Notes under the pieces: generated by a model
The model's input: the letters and a program-made list of their open reading frames with translations, nothing else
Told to the model about the DNA's origin: nothing
The model's database searches: none
In this document: positions 12,420-22,041 of the stretch, piece by piece
How positions within the stretch are numbered: position 1 is the first letter of the stretch
Layout: each line of letters begins with the position of its first letter
Translations under genes and position numbers: made by a program
Assembly (NCBI GenBank): GCA_027605045.1
Contig: JAQFWX010000024.1
Coordinates: forward strand, 496,001-560,000
Length of the DNA stretch: 64,000 bases
Reading direction: 5' to 3'
From: Phallus indusiatus
Lineage: Eukaryota > Basidiomycota > Agaricomycetes > Phallales > Phallaceae

Positions 12420-14406
12420 TATGGTGTACGGATTGGCTCAGCTGATACCCGATGGTCCGGCTCAGGGTGAGTTGTCCTTCGGCATATTATCCCTGACGGA
12501 TTTTTTTGAGATACTGACATTGTATCTTGGATAATTGCTTTTACAATTCCAATAATTTGAACAATGCCTGTATCATCATCATTTATGTACATATAAAAAT
12601 CAAACTTTTATTTAAGACACGACTAAAGCTGCTTTGAATTGCATCACGGGACCTGGGCCTGAAATACCGAGAATACACGTTGAAGGTCATCGTGAAGTAG
12701 TCCGAGTTTAGCGAACAACGTATGTGTAGTTAAAATAATCAAACTTGAATTATAGGAAGTTCGACGTGCGAGAGCATAAGCTAAAATAAATGAAATCCAA
12801 ATTTAATATACAGAGTCTTGTCGTTCGAGGCTCGAGCTCGGATAGTTGAGAATGCTGAAGTTTGTTGATTTAATAATTATTTGTTGTTCACGGCGAACGA
12901 CGTTAAGCAAATAAATATAAAGTTTGATTAAAGACTTGAGACGAAGCAGAGTTTGGGGGCAGTAAGAGATGATATCTAAATATTACCATGATAAGAAATA
13001 TGGACTTAGGAATTTGTGACATGTGAGAGAAACGAAAAGCGAGAGAGAAAATAAAAGTGCAGACAAAAAAAAATTGTGAATACAATACGGAATCGGATTT
13101 CGAATATTCTCTTTACTATTTCGTCTCATTCAATTTTGTTAATGCTTTTCTTTACAGATTGAAGTTCATTTGTTATGTGTACTTTATTTTTCAATTTGAT
13201 GAGCCACAAGATATGGTGCAGACTGTAAAAGAAAAGTACTGAATTAAACAATAATTAGTTTAGCCTCAAGCCACTGAAATTGACAGAAACTAGGTTGAGC
13301 ATAGGATGAGACTGGATGAGACTGGGTCCCACTAGACACATACCCTCACCTCCACTATTTCCTCACTGTTGTTTAATTCATTTCACTTAGTTTCACTCTT
13401 TTTCCACAGTAAGCTTTCAATTTATTAGACTATAAAAGCACCATTTTCTACAAGCTTCACTATGTACAAAAGAGAAGTCTTCAGAAGTATCTTCATCTCT
13501 CCCTCTCTCATTTGTAGCCAAATCATGATGTTCTGCTTCAAAATATGTGTCTCAAGAACAACATTCTATTCTTTTCATAAGTAGAATACACATTTCTACT
13601 CTATTTTTCGACAAATATTATTTTTTCCTCTAGCATATGCCACACTTGATGGCTTGTTCCCTTCCTTCTTGAAACAATCATTTTACACACTCTGATCTAT
13701 GAATCCACACGCATTTTAAAATCAACTACTTCTGTGCAGTCAAGTCATTTCTTCAATTCATATGACATAGGCTGGATATCAGTAAGCGACAGCTGATGAC
13801 ATGTGACATAGTGACGTGTCGCGATGCTTTTGCGAAATTTCTTGCAGTCCACCACAAGTCCACCACCAACCGATGCACCTCAGCTCTGAACCTGAGCCTG
13901 CACAATGTCTGTCTGGGACCAGTGACATTGGCAGGAAGCTGTACACACAGCTCCTAGGATAGAGAGGCAGCAGGGTGGCACTGCCCGAAGGAGCAGCCAA
14001 CAGACCACATCCCCCCACCCAGCCACCCCACCCTACCCCCATGACAGACACCCGGCGAAAACTGGCGCAAATAAGATCTGTATAGTAGGAATATGTAGTT
14101 AAGCCCTGTTTGAATAAAAAAAAATCTTTATCTGGATTTTTTTAAAAGAAAGTCACTAGCCGGACTCGAACTACTGCTTCCCAAATAACAGTACATGCAA
14201 GTAAGCTACATTCAACTACGCTATTTCACTCACACATGGGATTTCCTTTGAGACCATATCAGCGTTTCGACAAAATTTTGACATTTTCAGATATTCCTTG
14301 GAATATCTGCCGAAACTATCCTCACGGCGCGTCTGCCGATGTTCGCGTATGCATAGCCGGGTTACGCGAGTCATCGGGAATCAGCTGAGCCAATCCGTAC
14401 ACCATA
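12420..14406. mobile_element. 1,987-bp non-autonomous TIR transposon with 6-bp TSD, superfamily unresolved
   Basis: The ends are 35-bp inverted repeats with a single mismatch, starting TATGGTGTACGGATTGGCTC. They are flanked by CACTGC on both sides (12414-12419 and 14407-14412). The insertion lies inside exon 4 of a DUF6535 gene, whose frame fits again when the element and one CACTGC are ignored, so both borders are certain. The interior is AT-rich with a GC-rich patch at 13800-14050 and no transposase-length frame. A tRNA-like segment sits near the right end. A 6-bp duplication is uncommon: hAT and Mutator make 8-9, CACTA 2-3, PIF/Harbinger 3; Dada-type elements make 6-7. Confidence 0.9.
14150..14232 (-). 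repeat. tRNA-like (SINE head-like) segment inside the 2-kb element
   Basis: On the minus strand TAGCGTAGTTGA resembles an A box and AGTTCGAGTCC a B box at tRNA-like spacing. GAAA/TTTC ends can pair, and an A/T-rich tail follows. D- and T-stems pair poorly, so a functional tRNA is unlikely. A tRNA-derived SINE or relic is the better reading. Confidence 0.45.
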
Positions 14407-16367
14407 CACTGCATCCCTATTGTTTGAAGTAACTCAGCTATTACGAGCAAATTTCAATGAGATGCCTGTAAATCGCGTACCCAGCTCAACAGTGACACCG
14501 ACTTCGATCTTTACACCGTCAACAAATGTATCTTTGGTGAACGGTCTATGGTTCACTAGCTTGGCGATTACATTATCTACAGCGTTATTTGCCGTTCTTG
14601 CTAAACAATGGCTATATTATTACTTATCCTCCATTTCTGGGACAGCGAATGAAAAGGCACGAGCCAGACGGCTGCGTTTCAATGGGTTTGAATTGTGGAA
14701 GGTTGCTGCGATCGTCGACCTTCTCCCCATTCTCCTCCACCTCGCTCTCGGCATGTTCCTTACGGGTATTGTTATATTATTGTTTCCGTTAAACAATTAT
14801 ATTGCCTGGACGATTACCCTCATTACTGGCATCACCTACACTCTATACTTTATCTCGGTGATCCTACCGATTTGGTACCCAGAGTGTCCATACACAACCT
14901 CATTGACGATTTACGTTGGGATCATCTTTTTTGTTTTGCGACGGGTTCTTCAACGGATCGGTGCGAAATTGAACTATGGCTTTAGGGCCATTTGGAGAAG
15001 AATAAACTATAGTTCTCGATGCACTATTGAGCTTCTCGTTCACTACATCCAAGGCCTCGTCCGATATGCAATCATAAAGTTAGCTGGTGTCATGAATCTT
15101 GGTTTTTCAATACTCCTACTCGTTGTATCGGATGACGAAAAACTCCCAAAGTTCACAGAGTGGAGAGAAGAGAATATAAAACAGGCCGTCAGAAATGCGA
15201 CATTCCTCGATTTTGAGGCATTCAATTGGCTCTATACGACTTCCCCGAATAGAAGTGTACATCGTATCATTGCACGGTGCGCAGCTGTGCATCCAACTAT
15301 CGCCGAACGATTGGAGTGGGGTAATTCCCGGAATCTTTGTCATACGTTGGGTGTCAGTGGAATGAATGTCGTAGATTTGCGCTATAGCTTGTGTTTGGCT
15401 TTAACGGCTTCTGAACTGAGCCCGTGGGTTTTATTTAAGACTATCCCGGATCTGGAAGAACGTCAGCTAGAAGAAGGAGAATACCAAAGCTATCTTCGTA
15501 TCTCCGGCTATGTATTCAATCGTAATCGTGTTGAAATTCTTCACGATGCCATTAACGACAATCTCAACCTTCCACTGACCATGTGGTGTCATTTTTTGAT
15601 GAAAATGTCACCTGATACTATGGTAGCTACGCATATACTTATCCATGGAACAAACAGTCTATTCAGATGGGTACTCGATCCCACTCGCGACCTTATACGT
15701 AACGGGGGGTTAGTACGCTTTGACGATAGAGAACTAGGATGGTGGAAGTTTAGATACTTATTCCATCACTTCCGAGTTTACAACAGGGTTGGATACCCAT
15801 CAGATGCTAACTCTGAAAATAAACACTATCTCCTCCTTATCACCATCTACCGGCACCTCACATCGGATCGTCCACTAATTACTAACAAAGAACAGAGGCA
15901 GAAGTCCTTGGAAAACCTGTTTGATAACTTCTGGTGGCATGTTTATTCCTCAAATCGATTTCGCACATTGTGTAATGCGCTCGTTTTCTTCAAAGAGGTT
16001 TGTTGCGTGGACTCGTTCTGGTGCGAGTCGATGACGGATCGCGCCAGGCGGAAAGCAGTATGGTCTTTGCGCTTTATGGATGTATCAATAAACAATCACA
16101 CAGCTAACCTCGCACTTTTTATGGATGGTCATGATCTCTCTCTTATATATCAATGGTACTCGCGCGATCTCCGGTCACGCCTTTTACAGGCCACACCTCC
16201 TTTGCTCGCACTGTTACTCATACCACAGAATCGCCATCATCTATCCACCATCCTCTTAAACGACCCAGACGCAGTTTCTCACATCTTGAGATGCCTCAAT
16301 AACTTGGCAAAATATGACAATATCGACACAGAAAACTACGTATATTCAGTCTTGATGGATCTTCTCG

Positions 16368-16670
16368 TGTAACAGTTTTTATCAGACCACAGAGGGGCCT
16401 GATAAAGGATTTTTCTTATTTTCCCACAAGTGCACAGAATTCCTGTCTATTGCTCAATAAGGCTAATAGGGAATTACATGCAGTAGTAGTAGGAAAGATT
16501 AAGATTAACTAATGTAACTACTGGTCACACCGCTGTAAGGGTGTGACGGGCGCTTAAGCGTCACGCTGTGACGCGCAACTACTGCAGCTGCAGTGCCAAA
16601 GGCACTGCATGGGCACTAGGCCCTTAATGGGCCCCAGGGGGGCCCATTCCTATATCCCAAATCCGTTACA
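16368..16670. mobile_element. Solo LTR (303 bp) with 5-bp TSD
   Basis: It starts TGTAACAG and ends CCGTTACA (short inverted TG...CA ends), flanked by TCTCG at 16363-16367 and 16671-16675. Its size, TG/CA ends and 5-bp duplication fit an LTR left after recombination between the two LTRs of a retrotransposon. No internal region remains. It interrupts the last coding part of DUF6535 copy 2, and its third to fifth bases create the in-frame TAA. Confidence 0.85.
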
Positions 16671-17945
16671 TCTCGAGTCGGTGAATCGTAAAACGCCGTT
16701 GTTCACCATTCTCTACGACTCCGCCGTGCTTGTGCAATTCTGGAAACTCCTTGTCTCTCGCAACTGGGACACAAAACGGTATTTCCTTCTTGTAAAATCA
16801 AAGCTAGAAAGAGGGAAGTTGGACGAGCTATTTGCCACTATGAATGAACTGGTGCGATCTGGCGACTTATCAAACTTGCATCCTATATCTACGTGGCTTC
16901 GAACTGGCAGAGACACTGACGAAGACACTGATGAAGATACCGACGGTGTTCGTGATACATTCCAGGCATCTGCGCACAGGTTCGGACAGCTTATAGGTGT
17001 CTTTCCCACTCAACTCGAGGTCTCTACCCATCAATCTGCACCTGTGAATACAGCGTTAGACAAAAACTATGATATCGAAGGGCGTTCTGAGTTCCCTGGT
17101 GTGGATGAGGTATTGTTTTTTTCAAACCTTTTCTTCCTCAATCCCCATGCTGACGTCACATCCATTACAGCGAAAAGCTTTACACACGATAGCTAGTTGG
17201 ACAAAAACAGCGTTCAACTCTGTTTGGACAACAACTTCCATTAAACAGAACAATAACCGGGAGTTGGGTATGTACAGATAATCGAGAACAAAATTGTTAC
17301 GATCATTGAAATGAATACAACCATATCATGGGGGAACACTGATTGAAACCACTCATTATTCTGTGTTTATTGTGATTATGACTAAATGTTATATTTATTT
17401 ACAACGAAAAAGCAAAGTTAAGGGCGAGTTATGATCCGATAAAACCTTCGGATGATCTGAAATGTGGATGACGAGATCCGAGACGGGCTAGGCATGGAAA
17501 GTCCCGAAACGCGCGATATTACCGAGTCACGTTACACGACGCGTACTTCATTGTTTCAGAAAAATGTATATATACTAAAAACCCTATCTACAATAAACAA
17601 AACACCATCGTCATTAACATAAAAATTACCAACACATCCGAATCGATGTTCAACTCTGTAAAGATCCATGTTTGGTCTTCATTTTCATATACTATACTCA
17701 TAGTTGCTTTCGCAGAAGCGAAAGAATATGCGTCAGGAAGTCCACCTCAAACGAGGATTGAATTGAAACCAAAATCAGTACCGACGCCTCTCAAGAAAAA
17801 AATAAACCGACTTTCGCAGGATAGGTGACGTTTGCGCTATACTCAAGTACCCAAGTTGTCAAAATACTGCTGTGTCTGCGGGGTTTGGTTCAATGATGAA
17901 TGCACCCTACGCACCTATTCTAGAATCTGAATAAACGAAGTAAAA

Positions 17946-18082
17946 CTTCAGTTGTGGGAAACAACTGAACTAATATATAATGTACCTGAATAAACGAAGT
18001 AAACTACGGTACATTAGCTATGAATAATAAATGAGACTGAACAAAATGGACGTACACTTCAGTTGTGGGAAACAACTGAAGT
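17946..18082. repeat. Pair of identical 23-bp hairpins in a local duplication
   Basis: TTCAGTTGT-GGGAA-ACAACTGAA occurs at 17947-17969 and again at 18058-18080. The second stem extends by two bases on each side. AATAAACGAAGTAAA also occurs twice just before and between them (17931, 17991), so a ~60-110 bp unit was duplicated. Confidence 0.8.
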
Positions 18083-18831
18083 ACTCAAATATCGAATACA
18101 AAGTATATAAGAAGAATGACCGTGGAAAAATATAAATGAAAAATAGTCCGGTACGGCGAGACTGGAATGGGCTGTTGTGGGTGCGTGTGTTGACGCGCGA
18201 GACTGCAAATTCCAACACCTATTGTGAACTTGGAATAATATGACAGCGTAGGGAATGATTGACTCGCCAATTGAGTGTTAGATATATGGTTTGCGCATGC
18301 CGTCCGAGGGTTGATGTTGCCTATTAATACTTGTCTTGTCAGGATCTATAGCAGATATGAGGCACTCTAGGAATGGGCGAAACTGATTACGACGTCTATA
18401 TATGTTTCCTTGTGTGAGATCAAGGTAACAATCAGTATTCTTCACACACTAAGTACCATATTATCGCAAAACCCGTAATCAGAAAAACCATCGCCATCTC
18501 CTTATCGATATCTAAGTATCAGCCCACGACAACTAGATAGTATTCGGGTCCGTCCGTCCGTTCCGTATAGGAATCACTACGATTAGTCAGTACGGGAGGC
18601 ATTCGAAGTCGTGGTCCCATTCCAATTGGTTGTAGCTTTGCACAGATTGGAACACTGAGCACAGAAGAGGAAGACCGACGGGGGTACAAAAATAGCGGAT
18701 GAGGGTGTATGTTCAAACAAAACGACGCATCCCTCAAAGATATCTCCGGAAATTTTTGATCCTGAGAAGGAACACGGGGATTCTAGTAGTCGTATTGGCA
18801 CTGACCAGGTGGTGGTGAAAAGAGAAAAAAG

Positions 18832-18860
18832 CTGATTGGCCCGGGTGTTCCCGGTGTGAC
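18832..18860 (+). repeat. Dispersed motif, copy b
   Basis: GAGAAAAAAGCTGATTGG followed by CCCGGGTGTTCCCGGTGTGAC. It is the closest match to the consensus. Confidence 0.7.
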
Positions 18861-20598
18861 TAACGCATCAATGGTGCGTGTCTTACGAGTCGCGTTCATC
18901 CTCTTCAAACCCTCCCATGAATTCGTGGGTGGCTTTCCGCCCTAGGTGCACAAGACGGTATGTATCCAATTTTTTCTCTCTTATAAATCACTAGAACCTA
19001 GTCATCTTTCCTTTATCCAGATTCTAGATAGAAACAGCCAACAATCTACATACGCAATCCCAATGGCCTTCTCAGAATACTTTACGAGTTCACGGCATCT
19101 TGAAAAGCCCTACCCCCCACGCTTTAGTATCTTCTCTGGTTTCATTACTGTTGAGCGCGATATCTGTGCATGACCTGCCGCCTGATGAAGACCAACACTA
19201 TTTGATGCTGAACTGTAAGAAGCGCACACCAGGCCTTTTGTTTGTAAAATCGTCGAGAAAGGTATAAGGAGCGAAATTTATAGAATGGATGGTGCGAAGG
19301 TCGTTTCAGATAATGAACTGCAGTATTCGTCATTTCTATTCGAGCTATCTCTGAAATTGATTGCCGTTTTGAATATACATACGTATTTAAGACGGACGGT
19401 TTAATTACGACGTAGCGGAAAACTCCGAATTGTAATAAGAAAATAATATATATTATCACGTTCAAGTCACTCTGATCGAGATTAATAGCCACGTGGAAAG
19501 AGATAACCATGGCTGAGAGCTGCGGGGAGATGGATTATATTTCAACGTGTAAGTGACTATTTTGCCATCTTAATTATGGTGCTCAACTGTGCTTGCACAT
19601 GTACCCCAGGTTCGTTAAGTATTAGAACTCCATAACTCGTCGCAGTTAAGACAAGGTACCGGATTGCAACGATGGGCGAATTCACTAATCACTCTATCCC
19701 ATGAAGCGCGCGAGTCAGGAGTAATCAGGAAGGAAAGGGAGCCGGCGTGTGTGAATAAGGAGTAGAATAGAGTAAAATAGTGTAAGATAAGAGGATGTAA
19801 TGGTAGAATAGGAATAAAAGTAGGTTTTGAAAGTAATTTCGAGTTTTTGAGTGAAAACGCGACCTTAAAATTGATTTCTGAGTAAACGGGAAATAGAACT
19901 TGTTTTTCTACGTCGAAAACGACGTTCTTAAATACATTTTTGGCCTAACTAATTTTCCGTTATTTACGGAACTCTAATTCCCTTTTTATCGACGGGTTTT
20001 ACAAGAAAAATAGCGAAATGGGGAAACTAACTAAAGAATTAAGCAAATGGAGGAAAAATGAAGGAAACAAACGGAACAGATATTAGAGGATCTCTGTACT
20101 GAAGATTGAATCTGAGCAAACGAAAAAAAAACTAAGTCCGAATGGTCTAGTCGTCCCGGGGTAAAATGAAGTTACTGTCTGGTTGTTCCAACCAGACAGT
20201 CTCTAGGTCTCGACTCCGGCATTCTAATGTTTGATTTCGGGTTTTTTCTGGTGTTTGGAACCGCATATATCGTCGTCCGCGCCTGTGCAGGGTCGTTTTA
20301 CGATCCTCGGATTCTTCTTTTACCTCGTTCGCGCCCTCAACACCCAATATCTCCAAACGAACCCAGCGACAGCCTTAAATTAAACTTGAATATTCAAAGC
20401 TAAGACAGTACTAGAAGCAGTGACTTTCTGTCGCGTGCTGAAGATCCGTGTCAATTTTTTGCGAAGGTGATGATATTTCATATGTTTAACAATAAAGTCA
20501 ACTGAAAATTCCAAGCCTTCCTTGCCGTAATGTTTTATTAACTCAGGACCACGCACAGCCTTCGTGTACAGTTCTGTTGTGGTGGTGTGTTGACATCC

Positions 20599-20618
20599 AT
20601 GAGGCACAAACGAGGTGG
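20599..20618 (+). promoter_or_regulatory. Shared upstream motif (copy 3)
   Basis: ATGAGGCACAAACGAGGTGG, 107 bp before the ATG of copy 3; it matches copies 2 and 4. Confidence 0.6.
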
Positions 20619-20725
20619 CAAGCCACCCCAAGCCCAACCGCCGCAGTGACCCCGAAGACACGCCCCGCGTGGGACCTCCCTTATCCTTTTACTTCATATC
20701 CCAATTAAACCACCCATTAAATATT

Positions 20726-21386
20726 ATGTCTGAAGCATCCGGTCTGAACAAAATCGCAGCAGACGTCCGAAACGGCGAAAGCCCTGGAGATACCCCGGAA
20801 GGGCCTGGTGTCTCAGCGAAGGGCCGACAGTCCGACGAAACGATAGAGAGTTTAGTGAGCCTTTTTCGTGATTTTCTTGGTGTGTTTCCTCTTCTGTGTG
20901 TGTTAATATGAACTCTTTCACTCATATATCGTTCTCAGAGACCGCGCCTAATAGAGTAATTCCTGGATCTCCTTGTTCTGATACACAACGAAACATAACA
21001 GGGCGTAAAAGGATTTTCGGGCTGGCCAAAGGATTTTCTCCGGAAACAGGTTGTAAGTATATTCAATTCAATTTGTTTTCAGCAACATAACATTGTGTGT
21101 ATATCAGCAAACAATAGATATGACTACGAACAGAAATATCCACGGGATCGACCCGGGGAAGAGGTTGCCGAAAATGCTCGTGTTTGGTTAACATACCTCG
21201 ACGAAGCTGAATCATTTGATCGCGAAAGAGCAGAAGGATGGAAAGAGACGGTAAATGTTCTATTGGTTTTCGTAAGCAGATCTGCTGTGTTTGTCTGCGC
21301 ACTTTTGAAGCATACAGTTCACTAGGCTGGTCTCTTTTCTGGCGTTATCACAACATTTGTTTCGCAGGCTTCCCAAAGTTTACAAA
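20726..21386 (+). pseudogene. DUF6535-family gene, copy 3, truncated 5' fragment
   Basis: Exons 20726-20879, 20939-21052 and 21108-21271, and the beginning of exon 4 at 21326, match the intact copies in phase and length. The recognisable parts are LVSLFRDFLG, IFGLAKGFSPETG, WLTYLDEAESFDRERAEGW and AGLFSGVITTFVSQASQSLQ. Homology ends abruptly about 60 bp into exon 4, right after the first membrane segment. The remaining ~800 codons are absent and the frame closes within ~30 codons. No target duplication is visible, so a deletion or a partial duplication is more likely than an insertion. The promoter motif is still present, so a short transcript could still be made. Confidence 0.85.
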
Positions 21387-21485
21387 ACTCAATAACAGTA
21401 TGTGTCACGGAAGGTATTCAAAATGCGAGAACGCAACAACGCGAGTCGGCCTGAATACATATGTATTGTGGTTAAAGAAAACTCG

Positions 21486-21516
21486 TTGATTGGTTCGGCT
21501 GTTCCCGGTGTGACGT
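21486..21516 (+). repeat. Dispersed motif, copy c
   Basis: AAAGAAAACTCGTTGATTGG followed by TTCGGCTGTTCCCGGTGTGACGTG. It lies 100 bp past the break point of DUF6535 copy 3. Confidence 0.7.
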
Positions 21517-21928
21517 GCCTTTTTATGTGATGTTTCTCTCTTCCTCCTTGCCGTGACGGATGATTTGAATTTTGGACTTTACGGACTAGCTGGTCGCAGT
21601 ATTTTCACCTTCTGTTCTTCATATTTCATCGTCTTATTTTTATCATCTAGCATTCCGAAGTCCGCCAATGGAATATAGACAGTTATCAATATCAATTCTT
21701 GGTGCTTTTCATCTTGAGATCCGTGAGTTCCTTATTTCATCTCGAAGTTATCCAAGTTATTATGGGAATATTCTACAGACGCAAGCTATGGAAAACGCAC
21801 ATCAACATAAATGACAGAGTCTACTGCATTACCAAAGGGTTAGCGCTTATCATATGTAAAGAAGATCTTTTATATAAAAACTAAGTTCATTAGTTGTTGT
21901 CGTGCTGTTTTCTGATTGGATTGGAGCA

Positions 21929-21947
21929 CGAGGCACAAACAAGGCGG
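21929..21947 (+). promoter_or_regulatory. Shared upstream motif (copy 4)
   Basis: CGAGGCACAAACAAGGCGG, ending 94 bp before the ATG of intact copy 4. A pyrimidine-rich TTATCCTTTT-like stretch follows at ~21990 in both copies 3 and 4. Confidence 0.6.
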
Positions 21948-22041
21948 TACGTTCTCATCGTTTTAAGTTTCACGGACTCACCTTCCATTATCCTTTTCAC
22001 TCACATAGCCCCATATCGCAATCAGCCACCAGCTACATATC

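Larger units (their letters stand above)
11644..17309 (+). pseudogene. DUF6535-family gene, copy 2, interrupted by two mobile elements
   Basis: Exons 11644-11893, 11951-12061 and 12120-12283, and the start of exon 4 at 12337, match the other copies exactly in position and phase (MSGTPTL start, LVDLFRDFL, FFGLAKG, WLTYLDEAESFDRERVEGW, AGLFSGVITTFVSQAS). Exon 4 stops being gene-like at 12419, where a 1,987-bp TIR element begins, and resumes at 14413. It then stays open through the membrane segments (LVNGLWFTSLAITLS, VAAIVDLLPILLHLAL, ITGITYTLYFISVILP) and the long C-terminal region up to 16367. There a 303-bp solo LTR supplies a TAA, and homology resumes at 16676. Ignoring each insertion plus one target duplication, the frame is continuous across both sites. 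The last intron is 17110-17192, with a tail exon to 17309. Both insertions kill the protein. Confidence 0.88.
17310..20598. other. Intergenic interval without a supported gene
   Basis: Only short frames without motifs. It holds two identical hairpins (17947 and 18056), one copy of the dispersed TGATTGG motif (18832), a purine-rich AT stretch (19730-20100) and a 12-bp-stem hairpin at 20174-20200 next to weak tRNA-box-like sequences. Confidence 0.55.

Noticed and set aside
19145..19510. 121-codon minus-strand frame
   Set aside because: Composition and lack of motifs suggest noncoding sequence.
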